A stretch of DNA of 64,000 nt. It comes from Chondrosia reniformis (lineage: Eukaryota > Porifera > Demospongiae > Chondrillida > Chondrillidae). Location: contig OX359195.1 of assembly GCA_947172415.1 (NCBI GenBank), forward strand, positions 2,728,001 through 2,792,000. The letters are read 5' to 3'. Numbering within the stretch: the first letter of the stretch is position 1; each line of letters opens with the position of its first letter. Below the pieces are notes generated by a model, which was given only the letters and a program-made list of their open reading frames with translations, was not told where the DNA came from and did no database searches. Position numbers and translations under genes: made by a program. Shown piece by piece: positions 46,301-56,640 of the stretch.

Positions 46301-49300
46301 AACTCCCTTTGTCATTGTGAGTGCTCAGTCTCACTTAGACTGTAGCCTCCATCCTCACTTAGAATGAAACCACAAGTGTTTCACTTGTGGTGGATTTATA
46401 AGTGAGGGCAGTCATCCAATTTACCATCATTGAAGTGTACCACACTGATGAGCCCAAATGAGGGCGAAACAGCTGTCTGTGGTTCTTTGATGAATTTTTT
46501 TTCCATCTTTGGATGACTGGGAGGCGATCACTGGTTGCCAACTTAATAGGACTTTGGTCCCCCAGCCAAGATCAGACTTCAGTCACTTGGCTGGTATGGT
46601 GTAATACGTTCCAGTGATTATTTCTGATCTTGTTATAACTTGTTAACTTGTGAATATGAGGTCTAGTCATGATAACCTTGTGGTGATTGTATGTAGTACA
46701 TTTTGTAACTTTTACAGATGATGATTGTGTAGAGTTACTAGCATATGTTGTGAGTTGTATGAAGAAGAGCTCACTAAAAACATTTAGTCTCAGGTGGATG
46801 GAAGGAGTGCCACAATGTTGTGAAGTGTTTGACTGCCTTAGAAGCAGTAAAATAGAAGAGTTTGAGTTTGAACTGAAGTACAGTACTTCATTACCTGTGA
46901 GTTGATGAGAGTATAGAATATTATCTTCTCCCCATTCACCACTCTGGCCCATACACACCTAACACTATATCCCCTCATAGCTGTATAGCCCTTTTATGTG
47001 TATCTGAAATGAGTTCCAAGAGCAGGATCTGTGAAAGGATGTGCTGAAGCTACTGACTAGTATTGCTTCTCAAGTATATGGACATAACTAACGTATCTTT
47101 AGAGGGTTCACTTTGTTACTCCTGTTTAATTAATAATGTGTAGCAGTATATGGCTATCCCATAGGTTGTCCAAAATAATGTTCCTCTACAAACATTATGC
47201 AATAACTGTATTATTTATCAGTGAAAGTGTTCATTTGAGAAGAGAGAAGTGTCTTATGTGGTGCAAATTAGTTCAAAATGGTCAATCCTTATGACCACTC
47301 TTGTCCATTTGATTATTAATGAGTGCTCTGCTGATTCACTGTTCTCACAGATCAATTGATATGTAGAGACTGGAAGTTTTCCATGTAGTTATTCCATCTA
47401 CACAATTTACATCATGTTAAATAATCTTGTTCTGAGTAGAAGACATTATATTGTTATATCCATCTACTCAATTGTAACGTGATACTTTATGTGTGGTGTA
47501 TATAGGAAGGTCTCACTGATTTCGTTGAATGTGGAATTGGGCAGTGCAGGACACTCAGGAGGATCACAATGAGAGCTGGTAGACATCAAACACTGTCCTC
47601 CAGTTTATTGAAGGGAATGAACCAGAATCCTTCATTGGAACAAGTTGAACTGAAAGAATGTAACTTTAAAGGTAGGTGATGTATGAGGTAATGTATTGCC
47701 TATATGGCCTTGAAGACGTTTCATCAAATATGAGGATCATGTACTATATACAATTAGGCAGTGGTCTCCAACACATGATGATATCGCTACATAGAGCCTA
47801 TCCTAGAAATTTTGGATAACTAGAACTTTTGATAAGTGGAAGTTTTATATTTGTCTCAGATTCAACTGTATGTATATAGCTATATATGCACATGCATACT
47901 TGCTTTTTTAAGGCTATACACGTGTGTGTATATACAGTGGAACCTGTATAGAAAGACCATCTGTGAGACCGAACTAAGTGGTCTTAATATCAGGTGGTCT
48001 CAAAATATATGTATACAGTTTGCATGATTTATGTATATATACGGTGGAGCCTCCCATAACGGACCCTCCCACCAGCGGACAACCTCTATATAAAGGACAC
48101 TGGCAATGCACCAATTAAAATTACTGTAGCCCTAGTGTATTAGAAACCTCCCACGAGCGGACGCTTCTTGATTCCGGACAACAGACAGTCAGCATGGCCC
48201 CAATTGAAGATGTCCATTGAAAATGGCCTCTCACAACGGACAAACAAAAAGCCACTCCATCAGTCATTCGTATTGTGTGCAAGCGAAACGACACCTGTCC
48301 TTTTTGCGTATAATTATTAGTGTATTATAAAACTTCATAGAATATTTTTTTTATAAAATTATTAATATAAAACTTGATATTCAGTACTTGATCTATATAG
48401 ATCTAGTCCTTGTTAGACGCACTGACCAATCCTTTTGCTTCCAGTGAGGCTATATACAAGTTCGTTGAGCTTGTCTATATAGGGCTTGGGGCCATAGAGT
48501 GAATACTCACATGGTATCTCCAGTCCATATCCAGTGCCTCTATTTACTTTATCACCAATGACCTTGGCAAATCCAATATTTGTGTCGCGCCTGAAATACA
48601 AGGAGCTAAGTTGAAGGGCACATGTCCCACTATTACGTCTTCTCTCTTAACAGCAACCGCGTTGCTATCTCTGTCATTGGTAGGCTCTCTCTTTAGGATG
48701 AGCTCCTCATTCAGCACTGGTGTCCAAACGTCCATATAAGCATGATATCCACTGATGTAGGAGTTTTTATGGAACACTTGTTGAACTCCAGCACAGAAGT
48801 TCAGTTGCCATTTCAGCTAGAGACAAAGTATATACGTAGCTCCACACGGTATAGCTTACTACAGCTATAGCTACCACTTGGTTCACTGGTTTACATCTGC
48901 TCACATGCAAATCAAACGGCCAAGTGCCAAGGTCTGTAATTAGGCTTGCCACAGCTGTCACAATGTCTGCTGCCAAAGAACCTCAGAGAAGAAATAGTCT
49001 ATCATTAAAGAAGAAAGTAGAAGTCATTCATTTGCACCAAAAGAATCCTTCAACCCCTATGAGAACTCTTGGTGAGAAATTCGAATGCGAGAAAACGCAA
49101 ATTAGCCTACATTTTGAAGCATTCAACAGAGCTACTGTCCCTGTTTCAAAATAATGCTTATGATAGTAGGCATATTACCGTACATCTGAGTATACTGACG
49201 TGAATGAAGCACTCTATAAATGGTTCTCTATTGCCTGCTCCAAAAACATCTTTCCAGGTGGTCCAGAACTGATGGAGAAAGTAAAATAGATTGCTATCAA

Positions 49301-52300
49301 GCTTGGTAAGCCCAATTTCAAGGGATCTAGGGGTTGGCTTGACAAATGGAAAAAGCACTTCAACATCAAGGAATTGAAGATTTGTGGTGAATTTGGCGAT
49401 GTTGAAGGTACAACTGTTGAGTCATTGAAGGAGCGTTAGCCAGAAATAGTCCAAGGCTACAAGAAAGATGACATCTGGAACATGGATGAGACAGGATTGT
49501 TTTGGCGAGCATAGCAGTGCAAAGGAGGAAAAAATGAAACAGCGGCTAGCCATTGCATTTTGTGACAGCATCTGGAAGGAAGGAAAAGCCAATTGTGATA
49601 TGGAAGTCAGAAAACCTCAGATGTCTACACCGATTTGACAAATCACTACTTCCAGTCACATATTTTAGCCAGTCAAAAGCCTGGATGACAGGAAACATAT
49701 TAGAATCCATTCTGTCCAAGCTGAACAGGCAGATGGTCGGCAAAAATCACAGAATTTTGCTTTTAATGGACTATGCAGGTTGTCACCCAGAGGAACTACG
49801 AGCAAAATTTTAAAACATTCGGATTTGTTTTTTGCCTCCTAACACCACCTCTACTCTGCAACCTTTGGACTTGGGTATCATCAATAATTTCAAGATTCAT
49901 TATCGGCAATTTTTGCAATACGTCATCTCAAAAATTGATGAAGTTGACAAAGCTCCTCACGTAGTCAAATCAGTGGATCTGTTGGCGGCCATTAGATGGG
50001 TTGCTTTAACTTGAAAGAGGAAGGCAAAGAAGACAGTGATCATGAAATTGAGGATGACAGCATTGAACAGGAGGTCTTGCCTCTCAGTAAATCATACAAA
50101 GAAATAGAAGACATTGTACTCTTTTTACAGCAGAAAGGAAACACCTGAGAAGCTCTGAGCCTTGGCTCAATGATTGATTCTATCTGCAAATGCAGAAATG
50201 ACTCTAGATCTACAGTTCAAACTACTTTAGACAGATATTTTGGTCAGCATTAGTGTTATAATGATGTTATTATTATATGCAATTATAAGTTATGTAATCT
50301 TTCACTGATTACAAAAATGTAAATTTGATTCTGTTCTATATAATAAAACACTTTTTATCAATGTATATGTACGATCAAAAAGTATGCTGGATAGTAGATG
50401 ACATGTTTTATGCTTTTATACATGTTTGGTATAGATATTTCAGTGCTTAATGTGGCTAGAAATTGCAAATTGATGCGAAACTCCCACCAGAGGACAACCT
50501 CCGAATAATAGGACAAAAGCCCTGCTCCCAAAGTGACCTTTATTCGGATGTTCCAGTGTACTCGTTTCATTTCATTATTTATCATTTGAATAGGAAGCCC
50601 CATCAACTCATTTGGCTGGTCTACCTGGGGGTCCTATACATGTGACCGTCTATGCAAAAAGGGGTATTTTCGCGCTGTAGCAAAATTGTTCAGTAACAGG
50701 CGTTTTAAAAACATCCTGGCAAGATAGTCAAAAGTGTTATTTTCTTTAATATCATAAATATTCGTTACTCTAACCTTTACCAATGTTGCCATCATTATTT
50801 TGGTCCTCTTTGTGCAATAAATCCGATTTTCATAAATAGAAGTTACCATAAATATGCCATCTGTTCAATATACGGAATGGTGAATATCATTATTGTTCCA
50901 CTAGTTTTGATTTGATTTGATTGAGATTACGCAGTCAATGATGTCATCATTGTATACAGAGTTTTACTTAAACAGAAGTTAACTGTTAAAAGCTGTTTTA
51001 CATAATATGTGTTTCATTATATAATGTTCTGTTTTCAAAGTGTCGTAACTTCGGATCCGTAACAGTTATGACACTTCTGTTTGCACCATACATTTGATAG
51101 AACTACAGAAGCCTTTTGAAATGGTATTAAAAATGCAATGTTATATATTATATTAATTTAATGTACCATACCGTATATTCGATTGCTGCTATTATTTTTG
51201 TGCGGCTTCTATTCGAGAGTGGCCATGGTGATTAATCGAGAGTGGCGGCTGATTGAGCAAATATGGTAGATAATCAAGCCATTCTCACCGACAATATTAA
51301 GATAGTAGACTAATAACATCTCTTAGTTTACACCTAATTTTTGAACAATGGTCATTATAAAGAGTGTTAAAATCATCTTTGGGACCTGGAAAAGTGGTCG
51401 CAATAGCAAGGTGGTTGTTATATATGAGTTCTATTCGTATTCTTAATATGGCGTAGTCTATAGTAATTTTCTGCAAATACGTTAGATCACAATCAGGAGC
51501 GTGCACAGATAGTCGATAATTGACGATGGGTAACAATTGGTTGTCTAAGCTAAAGGAAAATTTGCAGTGTGTTAATGTACTGTAATATGATTGGTTCCTT
51601 CAACTGACAGGAAATGGAGCATCTCTAGTGGAACTACTAAGAAAAAGTGGATTAAAGAGTGTTACACTTAGTCACTCCTATAACATCTCACCAAGGGACA
51701 TTGCTAATGCTATTGTATGTCTACGTGACAATACTTCATTGATAGAACTCACTATCTGGACTAACACAAAACAGTCTGAGGTACACTTGACTGCCTATCA
51801 CTATAAAATATTACTTTCCCTTACTTAATAAAGTATATCCAGTCTGCTTATTACAAAGTTTAGGTTTATTTGACTAGCTTGTTCCAGTCTATGGCCTCTG
51901 AGTATTTTAGATTAGGTAATCACTTCATATCGTAATACATGTATTTAATTGTACCGGATAAACTTGTACTGAATATTCAGGATGTCACTGAAGATGTCTT
52001 GACATCAGTTGAACAAGCTGTCAAGAAGAACACTACACTAGAGAGGTTGACAGTAAATAGTGAATGGAGTAAAACAAACTGGAGGAATGTTGCAGAGAGC
52101 ATTCTAAAAGGAGCAACAGCCAATCAGAATCTCAGAGAGTTGGAACTGTGGATGAATAAGGAATACCAAGAATATGCTCCTAAACAGGAAGTGATTGATA
52201 ATGTAAGAAAAGTTAACAAGAAATTGAGACTCACTGTTCAGTTATGTAAGTGAATGTCTTTCATCATCTGTTTGTACATGTACGTGGTAGGTAGTTTGGT

Positions 52301-52414
52301 TAACGGTAGATTTGCTAATTTTAATCAAAATAGTATGTGGACTGTGTTATATTATGTAACTTGTGAATATGTAATTCTTCTCTTTTTGTTCATTCAGCAA
52401 TTGATTACTTATAA
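34347..52414 (+). CDS. NLR-C: CARD-NACHT-LRR innate immune receptor (18 kb, transposon-filled introns)
   Basis: Exons: 34347-34661 (CARD), 36724-36788 (linker), 37097-38735 (NACHT), 38932-39017, 39158-39257, 39493-39686, 44958-45096, 46718-46896, 47506-47671, 51611-51780, 51981-52245, 52398-52414 (TAA). Every junction keeps frame: 1109 residues from ATG 34352 (ACCATGG context), or 1213 with the CARD at 20124. Walker A GEPGIGKST lies at 37366-37392 and Walker B LFIMDGYDEF at about 37610-37640; RPRASAPLHDKIERRIEV follows. LRR exons at 44958, 46718 and 47506 have exactly the lengths of those in NLR-B (139, 179, 166 nt). No premature stop was found, so despite heavy insertion load the gene may be functional. 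Signalling partners and ligand cannot be read from the sequence. Confidence 0.85.
34915..34962 (-). ncRNA. Hammerhead remnant in Naiad B
   Basis: Same position as 24634-24682, but seven bases of stem II (AAGGGTG) are missing between CTGATG and GAATTCCCAGAAAC. The core GAAAC and GGCTGTC remain. Probably inactive. Confidence 0.55.
35496..36477. mobile_element. 982-bp non-autonomous DNA element nested in Naiad B
   Basis: TTAT is duplicated at 35492-35495 and 36478-36481. Removing the segment restores the uninterrupted Naiad A sequence at 27180-27195. Ends CCGATTAACCTCC and the inverse of CCGAATAACCGCC form imperfect inverted repeats of about 14 bp. Open frames inside are short and unrecognised. 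The 4-bp TTAT duplication leaves the superfamily open. Confidence 0.85.
39795..40310 (-). mobile_element. Penelope-like element, 3' fragment with C-terminal GIY-YIG
   Basis: On the minus strand, YTGETGRKLKVRMVEHKHAI-RIGDVNNGLAVHS...NWYRRRIKEAMKIQPC-MNLDQ (40285-40043) is a GIY-YIG domain of the canonical, C-terminal type, distinct from the Naiad copies. Truncated at its 5' side near 40310. Downstream at 39866-39900 is CTGAAGA, GACC/GGTC stem, AAAAC and GTC: a hammerhead core with G-to-A in GAAAC. The paralogous intron in NLR-B lacks this segment. Confidence 0.75.
40311..40945. other. Unassigned insertion next to the Penelope-like fragment
   Basis: Absent from the paralogous NLR-B intron (12815-12890). 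It begins TTAACCCTTTATGCGCGAG, which looks like a piggyBac-type end at a TTAA site, but no matching right end was found. No coding signal. Confidence 0.4.
41980..42256. repeat. 277-bp direct repeat, copy 1 (within piggyBac)
   Basis: Near-identical to 43107-43383 in the same orientation. Both start GGTATTTTCCAATACT and end AGGAGCTATAGTG. This copy lies in the 5' non-coding part of the piggyBac. Confidence 0.9.
42469..44592 (+). pseudogene. piggyBac transposase, PGBD4-like, disrupted
   Basis: ATG at 42469 opens MAKRMNTSFIIRKV with an acidic N-terminus; TAG follows DSDDSDWA. After a frame change near 42855: NLDKSCSPLSVFEAIFDA, WENVTVPEMKSFIGIL, DYWSMDPLLGDPG, interrupted by the 277-bp repeat, then ITKGMSRDRFKSILRYLHLN. 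The three catalytic Asp motifs are present: LVVDEAMVLFKGRSS, HIYTDNFFTSP and MGGVDLFD. The C-terminal zinc-finger region keeps CICLQRR...CCSQC. Several stops and frameshifts; not functional. Confidence 0.88.
43107..43383. repeat. 277-bp direct repeat, copy 2, interrupting the transposase
   Basis: Its removal rejoins GDPG to ITKGMSRDRF in frame, so it is an insertion in the coding region. A GT-AG intron with the right frame could not be drawn. Whether it is a small transposable element or a copied piece of the 5' region is unclear. Confidence 0.85.
45193..45334 (-). repeat. Inverted 5' arm of the retrozyme
   Basis: Reverse complement of 45452-45593 with very few differences. An inverted 5' segment next to a target duplication is what twin priming produces during target-primed reverse transcription. 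Confidence 0.85.
45340..45410 (+). ncRNA. Hammerhead ribozyme, type I, copy 1
   Basis: Stem I CCACA/TGTGG with an outer helix (ATCATTGAA against TTTGAT); core CTGATGAG (45361); stem II GCCC-AAATGA-GGGC; core CGAAAC; short stem III from the palindrome ACAGCTGT; GTC cleavage site after 45393. The minimal stem III suggests that cleavage works best as a dimer. This copy lies between the inverted arms. Confidence 0.9.
45701..45772 (+). ncRNA. Hammerhead ribozyme, type I, copy 2
   Basis: Same sequence as copy 1: CTGATGAG at 45723, stem II GCCC/GGGC, CGAAAC, ACAGCTGT, predicted cleavage after GTC at 45755. Stem I TGTGG/CCACA is complete and the outer helix (TTTGATGA) is fuller than in copy 1. Confidence 0.92.
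46061..46132 (+). ncRNA. Hammerhead ribozyme, type I, copy 3
   Basis: CTGATGAG at 46083, all core and stem bases as in copy 2, predicted cleavage after 46115. The distance from the copy 2 cleavage site is 360 nt. Confidence 0.92.
46423..46494 (+). ncRNA. Hammerhead ribozyme, type I, copy 4
   Basis: CTGATGAG at 46445, identical core, predicted cleavage after 46477. It is followed by a partial unit of 152 nt to the end of the insertion. Confidence 0.92.
47935..48039. mobile_element. Single end of a Tigger-like element
   Basis: TA followed by CAGTGGAACCTGTATAG, then GGTCTTAATATCAGGTGGTC, is a typical pogo/Tigger-type terminus; no partner end was found. It directly precedes the element at 48042. 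Confidence 0.45.
48413..48830 (-). pseudogene. HIRAN-like domain gene, one frameshift
   Basis: Reads FCAGVQQVFHKNSYISGYHA, YMDVWTPVLNEELILKREPT, NDRDSNAVAVKREDVIVGHV, PFNLAP; then, after a single-base frame change near 48607, LYFRRDTNIGFAKVIGDKVN and GTGYGLEIPCEYSLYGPKPY. The pattern GY...W.P...E.L.L.REP.N..DSNAVAV...VGHVP..LAP is that of HIRAN domains. No helicase part is attached. It lies back to back with the transposase of the same element. Confidence 0.6.
48963..50252 (+). pseudogene. Tigger transposase, multiply disrupted
   Basis: ATG at 48963: MSAAKEPQRRNSLSLKKKVE (HTH), then SEYTDVNEALYKWFSIACSK, NFKGSRGWLDKWKKHFNIKE, IWNMDETGLFWRA (first Asp), RILLLMDYAGCHPEE (second Asp), CFLPPNTTSTLQPLDLGIIN. 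Stops follow the HTH, VK, KER and FWRA; frameshifts lie near 49550 and 49812. More decayed than the Tigger at 25008. Confidence 0.8.
50561..51560. other. Intronic sequence of unknown origin
   Basis: Not present in the paralogous introns of NLR-A or NLR-B, so it is probably inserted DNA, but no ends, repeats or proteins could be recognised. Confidence 0.35.
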
Positions 52415-53015
52415 AACAAGCTGTTATTCTTTAAAATTGTTTTTGATTAAACTCACACATAATCAATTTACCTTTTTTGTATGAAACAAAGTTGTTGAAC
52501 ATTTTTTAATCTTACCAGAGACAAGTAAATAAAAAATATTTCCAAACATGATGTTGGATCCGAAGTATATATATAGGAATGATAGTGTTCACCAGTGATT
52601 ATAGTATATACATCTGCATTGACATACATATGGTAATGTGGATCATATATATACAGCACAGATGCAGGTTAAAAGAAACTTGACAATTTCCACGACGGTT
52701 TGTACATGAATCCACAAAATAATCTGCAAACTACTGCACAACTATATATATTTGTGTTTTGCTATAGCAGCATATGAGGAAATTGTCAGTGATGTTTGTA
52801 AACAAATGTATGGTGTTATTAAGGAAGCCAATCTACAATTGCATATGAAGATACATAACATAGAGTTCTCGAACATTTCAATCATTACCTTTTTATATCG
52901 TCAGAATGAATAATATGAAAAGTATTATAAGAGTATAGGTAGACAATAATATATAAACAGGGTGTATATGTAAGCAAACTTAGTCTAAAAAGTGTAAATT
53001 CCTATTATTGTCCTT
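52415..53015. other. Spacer downstream of NLR-C
   Basis: AT-rich; presumably holds the NLR-C 3' untranslated region and polyadenylation site. No coding signal. Confidence 0.4.
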
Positions 53016-53640
53016 TAGGTTCCTTGTTTACTTCTACTACAATCAGTAATACTTTCGATTCTCTAGGTGATCTATATACCTTGAACAGACTGCAGGTGTC
53101 ATCTTTTGCCAATACAGTTTGATGCCTTCTTTTAGCTGAGCAAGATTCTTTGGCTTGTGACGATTACCGAGGAAGGTCTTTTTTAAAAACACTAAACTTT
53201 CTCTATGCTGGACTTTTCCACCATCTCACTCTGTTTTCCTCGAAATAAGCTCAAAAGTAACGGCTTGTATATACTGTATGTTTTGGGTCTTTGTCCAGAT
53301 AAAGTCAATGAGCTGGAGGATACTTCTCTCTAATAAAAGGTAGCAGTGGAGTTGTAAGGATATCTCCGTATATTTCATGGTTGTCATTATCCCATCAAAT
53401 ATAATGATGGAAGTATATAGCTCCAGCCTGTCCTTGATATACCAACCCATACATGAACTTTAGGGGGATGCTTGTGCTTGTATTATAGCTTCCTGGGAGC
53501 CCCTCATTTCCTAAGTATTTCCTCCTGTGCCTGTCTAGTTGAAAGGCCGACTCATCAGTTCTTTCCTTGCACCATTCTATTCGTCTTTCTTTGTTAATAT
53601 CTAGAATTGCTTAGCAATATTGTGCAGTCGTGAAGGTCCA
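53015..53640 (-). mobile_element. Tc1/mariner-like transposase remnant
   Basis: Minus strand: RIEWCKERTDESAFQLDRHR, KFMYGLVYQGQAGAIYF, LDKDPKHTVYTSRYF (the DxDPKHT motif of Tc1/IS630 DDE transposases) and FEENRVRWWKSPA. Stops and frame changes make it a relic. Terminal repeats were not identified. Confidence 0.65.
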
Positions 53641-53984
53641 TATATAGCCCTTGTTATGGTCCTAACAGAGTACACTCTAAATGTCCCACCAAAGTTTTTT
53701 CATAATAGCTCCAACTGTTAGTGTGTTTTGGGGAAAATCAAGAAGAGTATATATAGTATATAGCAGATAGGGCATGTCCAATTGATTAGAGATGAACCCC
53801 AGTGCATCTAATTAAAATAACTTGGTCTCTGTTGTCTTGAAACATTTAGGTATAGAATTTCTGCTTCTAATAAATAGCCCTTGAGTGAATCTTTTATCAA
53901 TAATTATTGTGGCAGGTAATTTTTCAACATGCACCATAGACTCCCCAAGCTATATATAATTATTATAAGTTCAGAAATCCTTAA

Positions 53985-54110
53985 CTTTAGCAGTTACATG
54001 ATAACCATCACCAATCACATCAGACAACTTTCATGATCAGTTCCAAACTGTTCCTTTTTCAGAAAAAGTGACTTACGTATTTGGAAGAAGGTTACGTTCA
54101 CTTGATACAG
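53985..54110 (+). pseudogene. Relic of an NLR NACHT-exon 3' end
   Basis: ATGATAACCATCACCAATCA matches the NLR segment encoding LMTISRHIK (near 11360 and 38625), and GAAAAAGTGACTTACGTATT followed by TGGAAGAAG matches the GKVTYLEEV exon (11790, 38700). Frame is lost and a stop is present. It shows a further NLR once lay, or was copied, downstream of NLR-C. Confidence 0.6.
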
Positions 54111-54249
54111 TAGAACCCTGACATAGACAAATCATAAAATAAAAGCCCTTGGCCTTAATTGTTTAATCAGTTGATAGGGCTACTCCGAGCACCGATGATG
54201 TAATTGTTTCACAGAGATGTTGAATTAATATAAAAAATTTCATTCTATA

Positions 54250-56640
54250 TATATATATATATTATATGATAGTATATGCGGTCAAAATCAGTTGGTATAT
54301 ATAAACATATATTTTTGCAAAGACTATATGCTATATAATACAACTAGTGCAGAAGGTATATTGTATTCTAATTACATGCCCCCCCTTGTCACTGTCAATA
54401 ACCTCAATTATAAGCATCTGACCTCATTATATTTGGTAAGAATCTCATTTCCAAGCTTGATCTGCAGATTGACACCCTCTATTATATATACCCTACACTT
54501 CCTTTACAGAATCATTAGTTGGGATTTCTTCACACTCAATCCCAAACCATTGGCTAAGATCCATCCTGCAAGTTAGTTAATTTGAATGGACCTCCTCCAC
54601 CTGTTTTTAATTTACTTGCTTCGTACATGTAAAGCGCTTTTAAACTTAGACTAGCCTATTCCCTATATGAGAATAAATGACAATTTAGAACTTTCATCTA
54701 CCACAAAAGTTTGCCATATTAGCATGAGCTAGTTCATTTGAAAAAAAAGAAGAAAATGAATTGTTGGCCAACCATTTTATAAATAATCAAAACACGTTTT
54801 GACATTTTAACAGTGTGCTAATTAATAGTACATGAATACGAGGATCTCAACTGTATCAATTCCCTTAGATGCGTTTTGTAATAGCATAAACATTTCCTCT
54901 AACCTTAGAATATTATGGTGCATGGTTGCACATGGCCAATCAAGTCTTTTGTTGTTGATCCCTATACCAATCACCTCTGACTTCTTGTCTATCTATTTCC
55001 CTTCACAACAGTATATATGACAGTCTTTTTCATGATGGCAGGCCAATTAATATTATATACTCTACTCTTTCCTTTCCTCACTTGTAATTATGTAATTTTG
55101 ATAAGAGATCACTTTTTCTGAGAGATATCACTATCTATTCAGCGAACCTCAATTTATAATTACCAGCCTAACTATCATGATGCAAGACTATCAAACTAAA
55201 AGAAGTTTATTCATGTACATATGTATTTGAAATTTGCCATGATCGATAACATTTTTATAATGACTAAATATAACTGTAAAACCTTATTAACTGTTAATAT
55301 TGGGTATACTTACATAGTCTAGTAGATATTGAACTATGCAGTTGACCATCCCAATTTTATAAAGATACTTTTAATTGAATTATTATCCTATATATATGAT
55401 TCATGAAATATTTTAGTGGACAGTATAATCTTGAAACTATATATACAGAACTATAATAGATGGCAATTCAAAGTGCCTTTACTGGTTTCATTTCTACTTC
55501 AAGTTATTACACTTATATGTGTATATACCCTATATGGCAACTGACAGCATTGTGCAATTGGTGGTTTACCAATACAAGATGGGTAATATATCTGCATGAT
55601 ATTACCAATAGGTAATTGTGGTTTTCAATGAACATGCGACATATTATTTTTAAATGAACAGAATAAGATAGCAAGGTGTGCATGTACAAATTGTTTTAGC
55701 CCACTTCCTCGGATCTTTGCCAAAATACACAATTACTCAGCCTTGGATTTTGCATAATACAGTCCTTACATGTACCTTATAGAAGCTGGGGCTTGACAAT
55801 GGCATAACTATGATCTGTGGAACATTTTGAATGAATGCCTTCAACTATATAAATAATTATACACATTACCAAATGAAACACTTGTGATTTCATAGTGTAT
55901 ATAAGGGTGGAGACTATACAGTGACCGTAAATGCCAATTTGAAAGGGTTATAAAGACTGCAAAGCAATGCTATAAAGTAATATTTCTGACATAATTTTTT
56001 ATCCCATTGAATTAATGTTCAAGTGCTGACTCATTCCTTGTTTATGATCATTCATTGTAACAAAACTGGTTTTCAAAAGAAAATATTCTTTTTGATATAC
56101 AATTGACTGCATATAGGTGAAGTCAACTGCAACTTCTTTGAAATATGTGTATAGCTGTTTTCCACAACCTTCACATATAATTCAGCCACCTATATATACA
56201 GTAGCTATCACATTGTATAATATATAAAAGACATTCATGATCAACAACTTACACTATAATTGATAGAAGCTCACTGGACCTACTGTATATAGAGTATATA
56301 GGCAGACCATATAAGCTAGAGTGAGTTAATACTTGAATATGGTCACCCCATCAATTTTAATATAATTTGTGACTCTGAACAATGGCACACAAGGAAGTTT
56401 AAAGAGAGTAAAGATTCATTAAGGAATTATACATTCAAAAAATACTCGCAGTATATAACATTAACAGGCAAAGTTTAGAATAAATGAAGTAAAGAATATA
56501 ACCTTAGTGTTTTACAACATTGATTGGAGGTTAGGAAATTAATGAGTTCTCACTAATGATATACCCAGTTGTGTTTTTCTATATAGAAGCTAGCTGAGCT
56601 TGATCTGCAGTTTGATATTATTGAGATGTATCATATATAC
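54250..56640. other. AT-rich intergenic DNA
   Basis: No domain-bearing frame, RNA gene or clear transposon end was recognised. Short open frames lack support. Confidence 0.4.

Larger units (their letters stand above)
45193..46629 (+). mobile_element. Retrozyme: tandem hammerhead-ribozyme retroelement
   Basis: The insertion is bounded by a 12-bp duplication TTGTTATAACTT (45181-45192 and 46630-46641); NLR-B has one copy at the same intron position (near 13344). It contains four hammerhead cores spaced 362, 360 and 362 nt, all in + orientation. The first 142 nt (45193-45334) are an inverted copy of 45452-45593. Units also contain the hairpin CCACAAGTG/CACTTGTGG. No protein is encoded. Tandem type I hammerhead units matching circular RNAs are known as retrozymes in metazoans, thought to use Penelope-like machinery. 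Located 76 bp upstream of the LRR exon at 46718. Confidence 0.9.
48042..50558. mobile_element. Tigger-like transposon with two divergent genes
   Basis: Ends CGGTGGAGCCTCC and the inverse of CACTGGAACATCC with TA outside (48040-48041, 50559-50560). It holds a decayed Tigger transposase on the + strand and a HIRAN-like gene on the minus strand, head to head. Subterminal motifs such as CCCACCAGCGGACAACCT occur near both ends in direct orientation. It interrupts the NLR-C intron between 47671 and 51611. Confidence 0.75.

Noticed and set aside
45193-46629. CRISPR-like array
   Set aside because: Units of 360 bp are repeated whole, with no spacer/repeat alternation, in a eukaryotic intron; hammerhead cores explain the structure.
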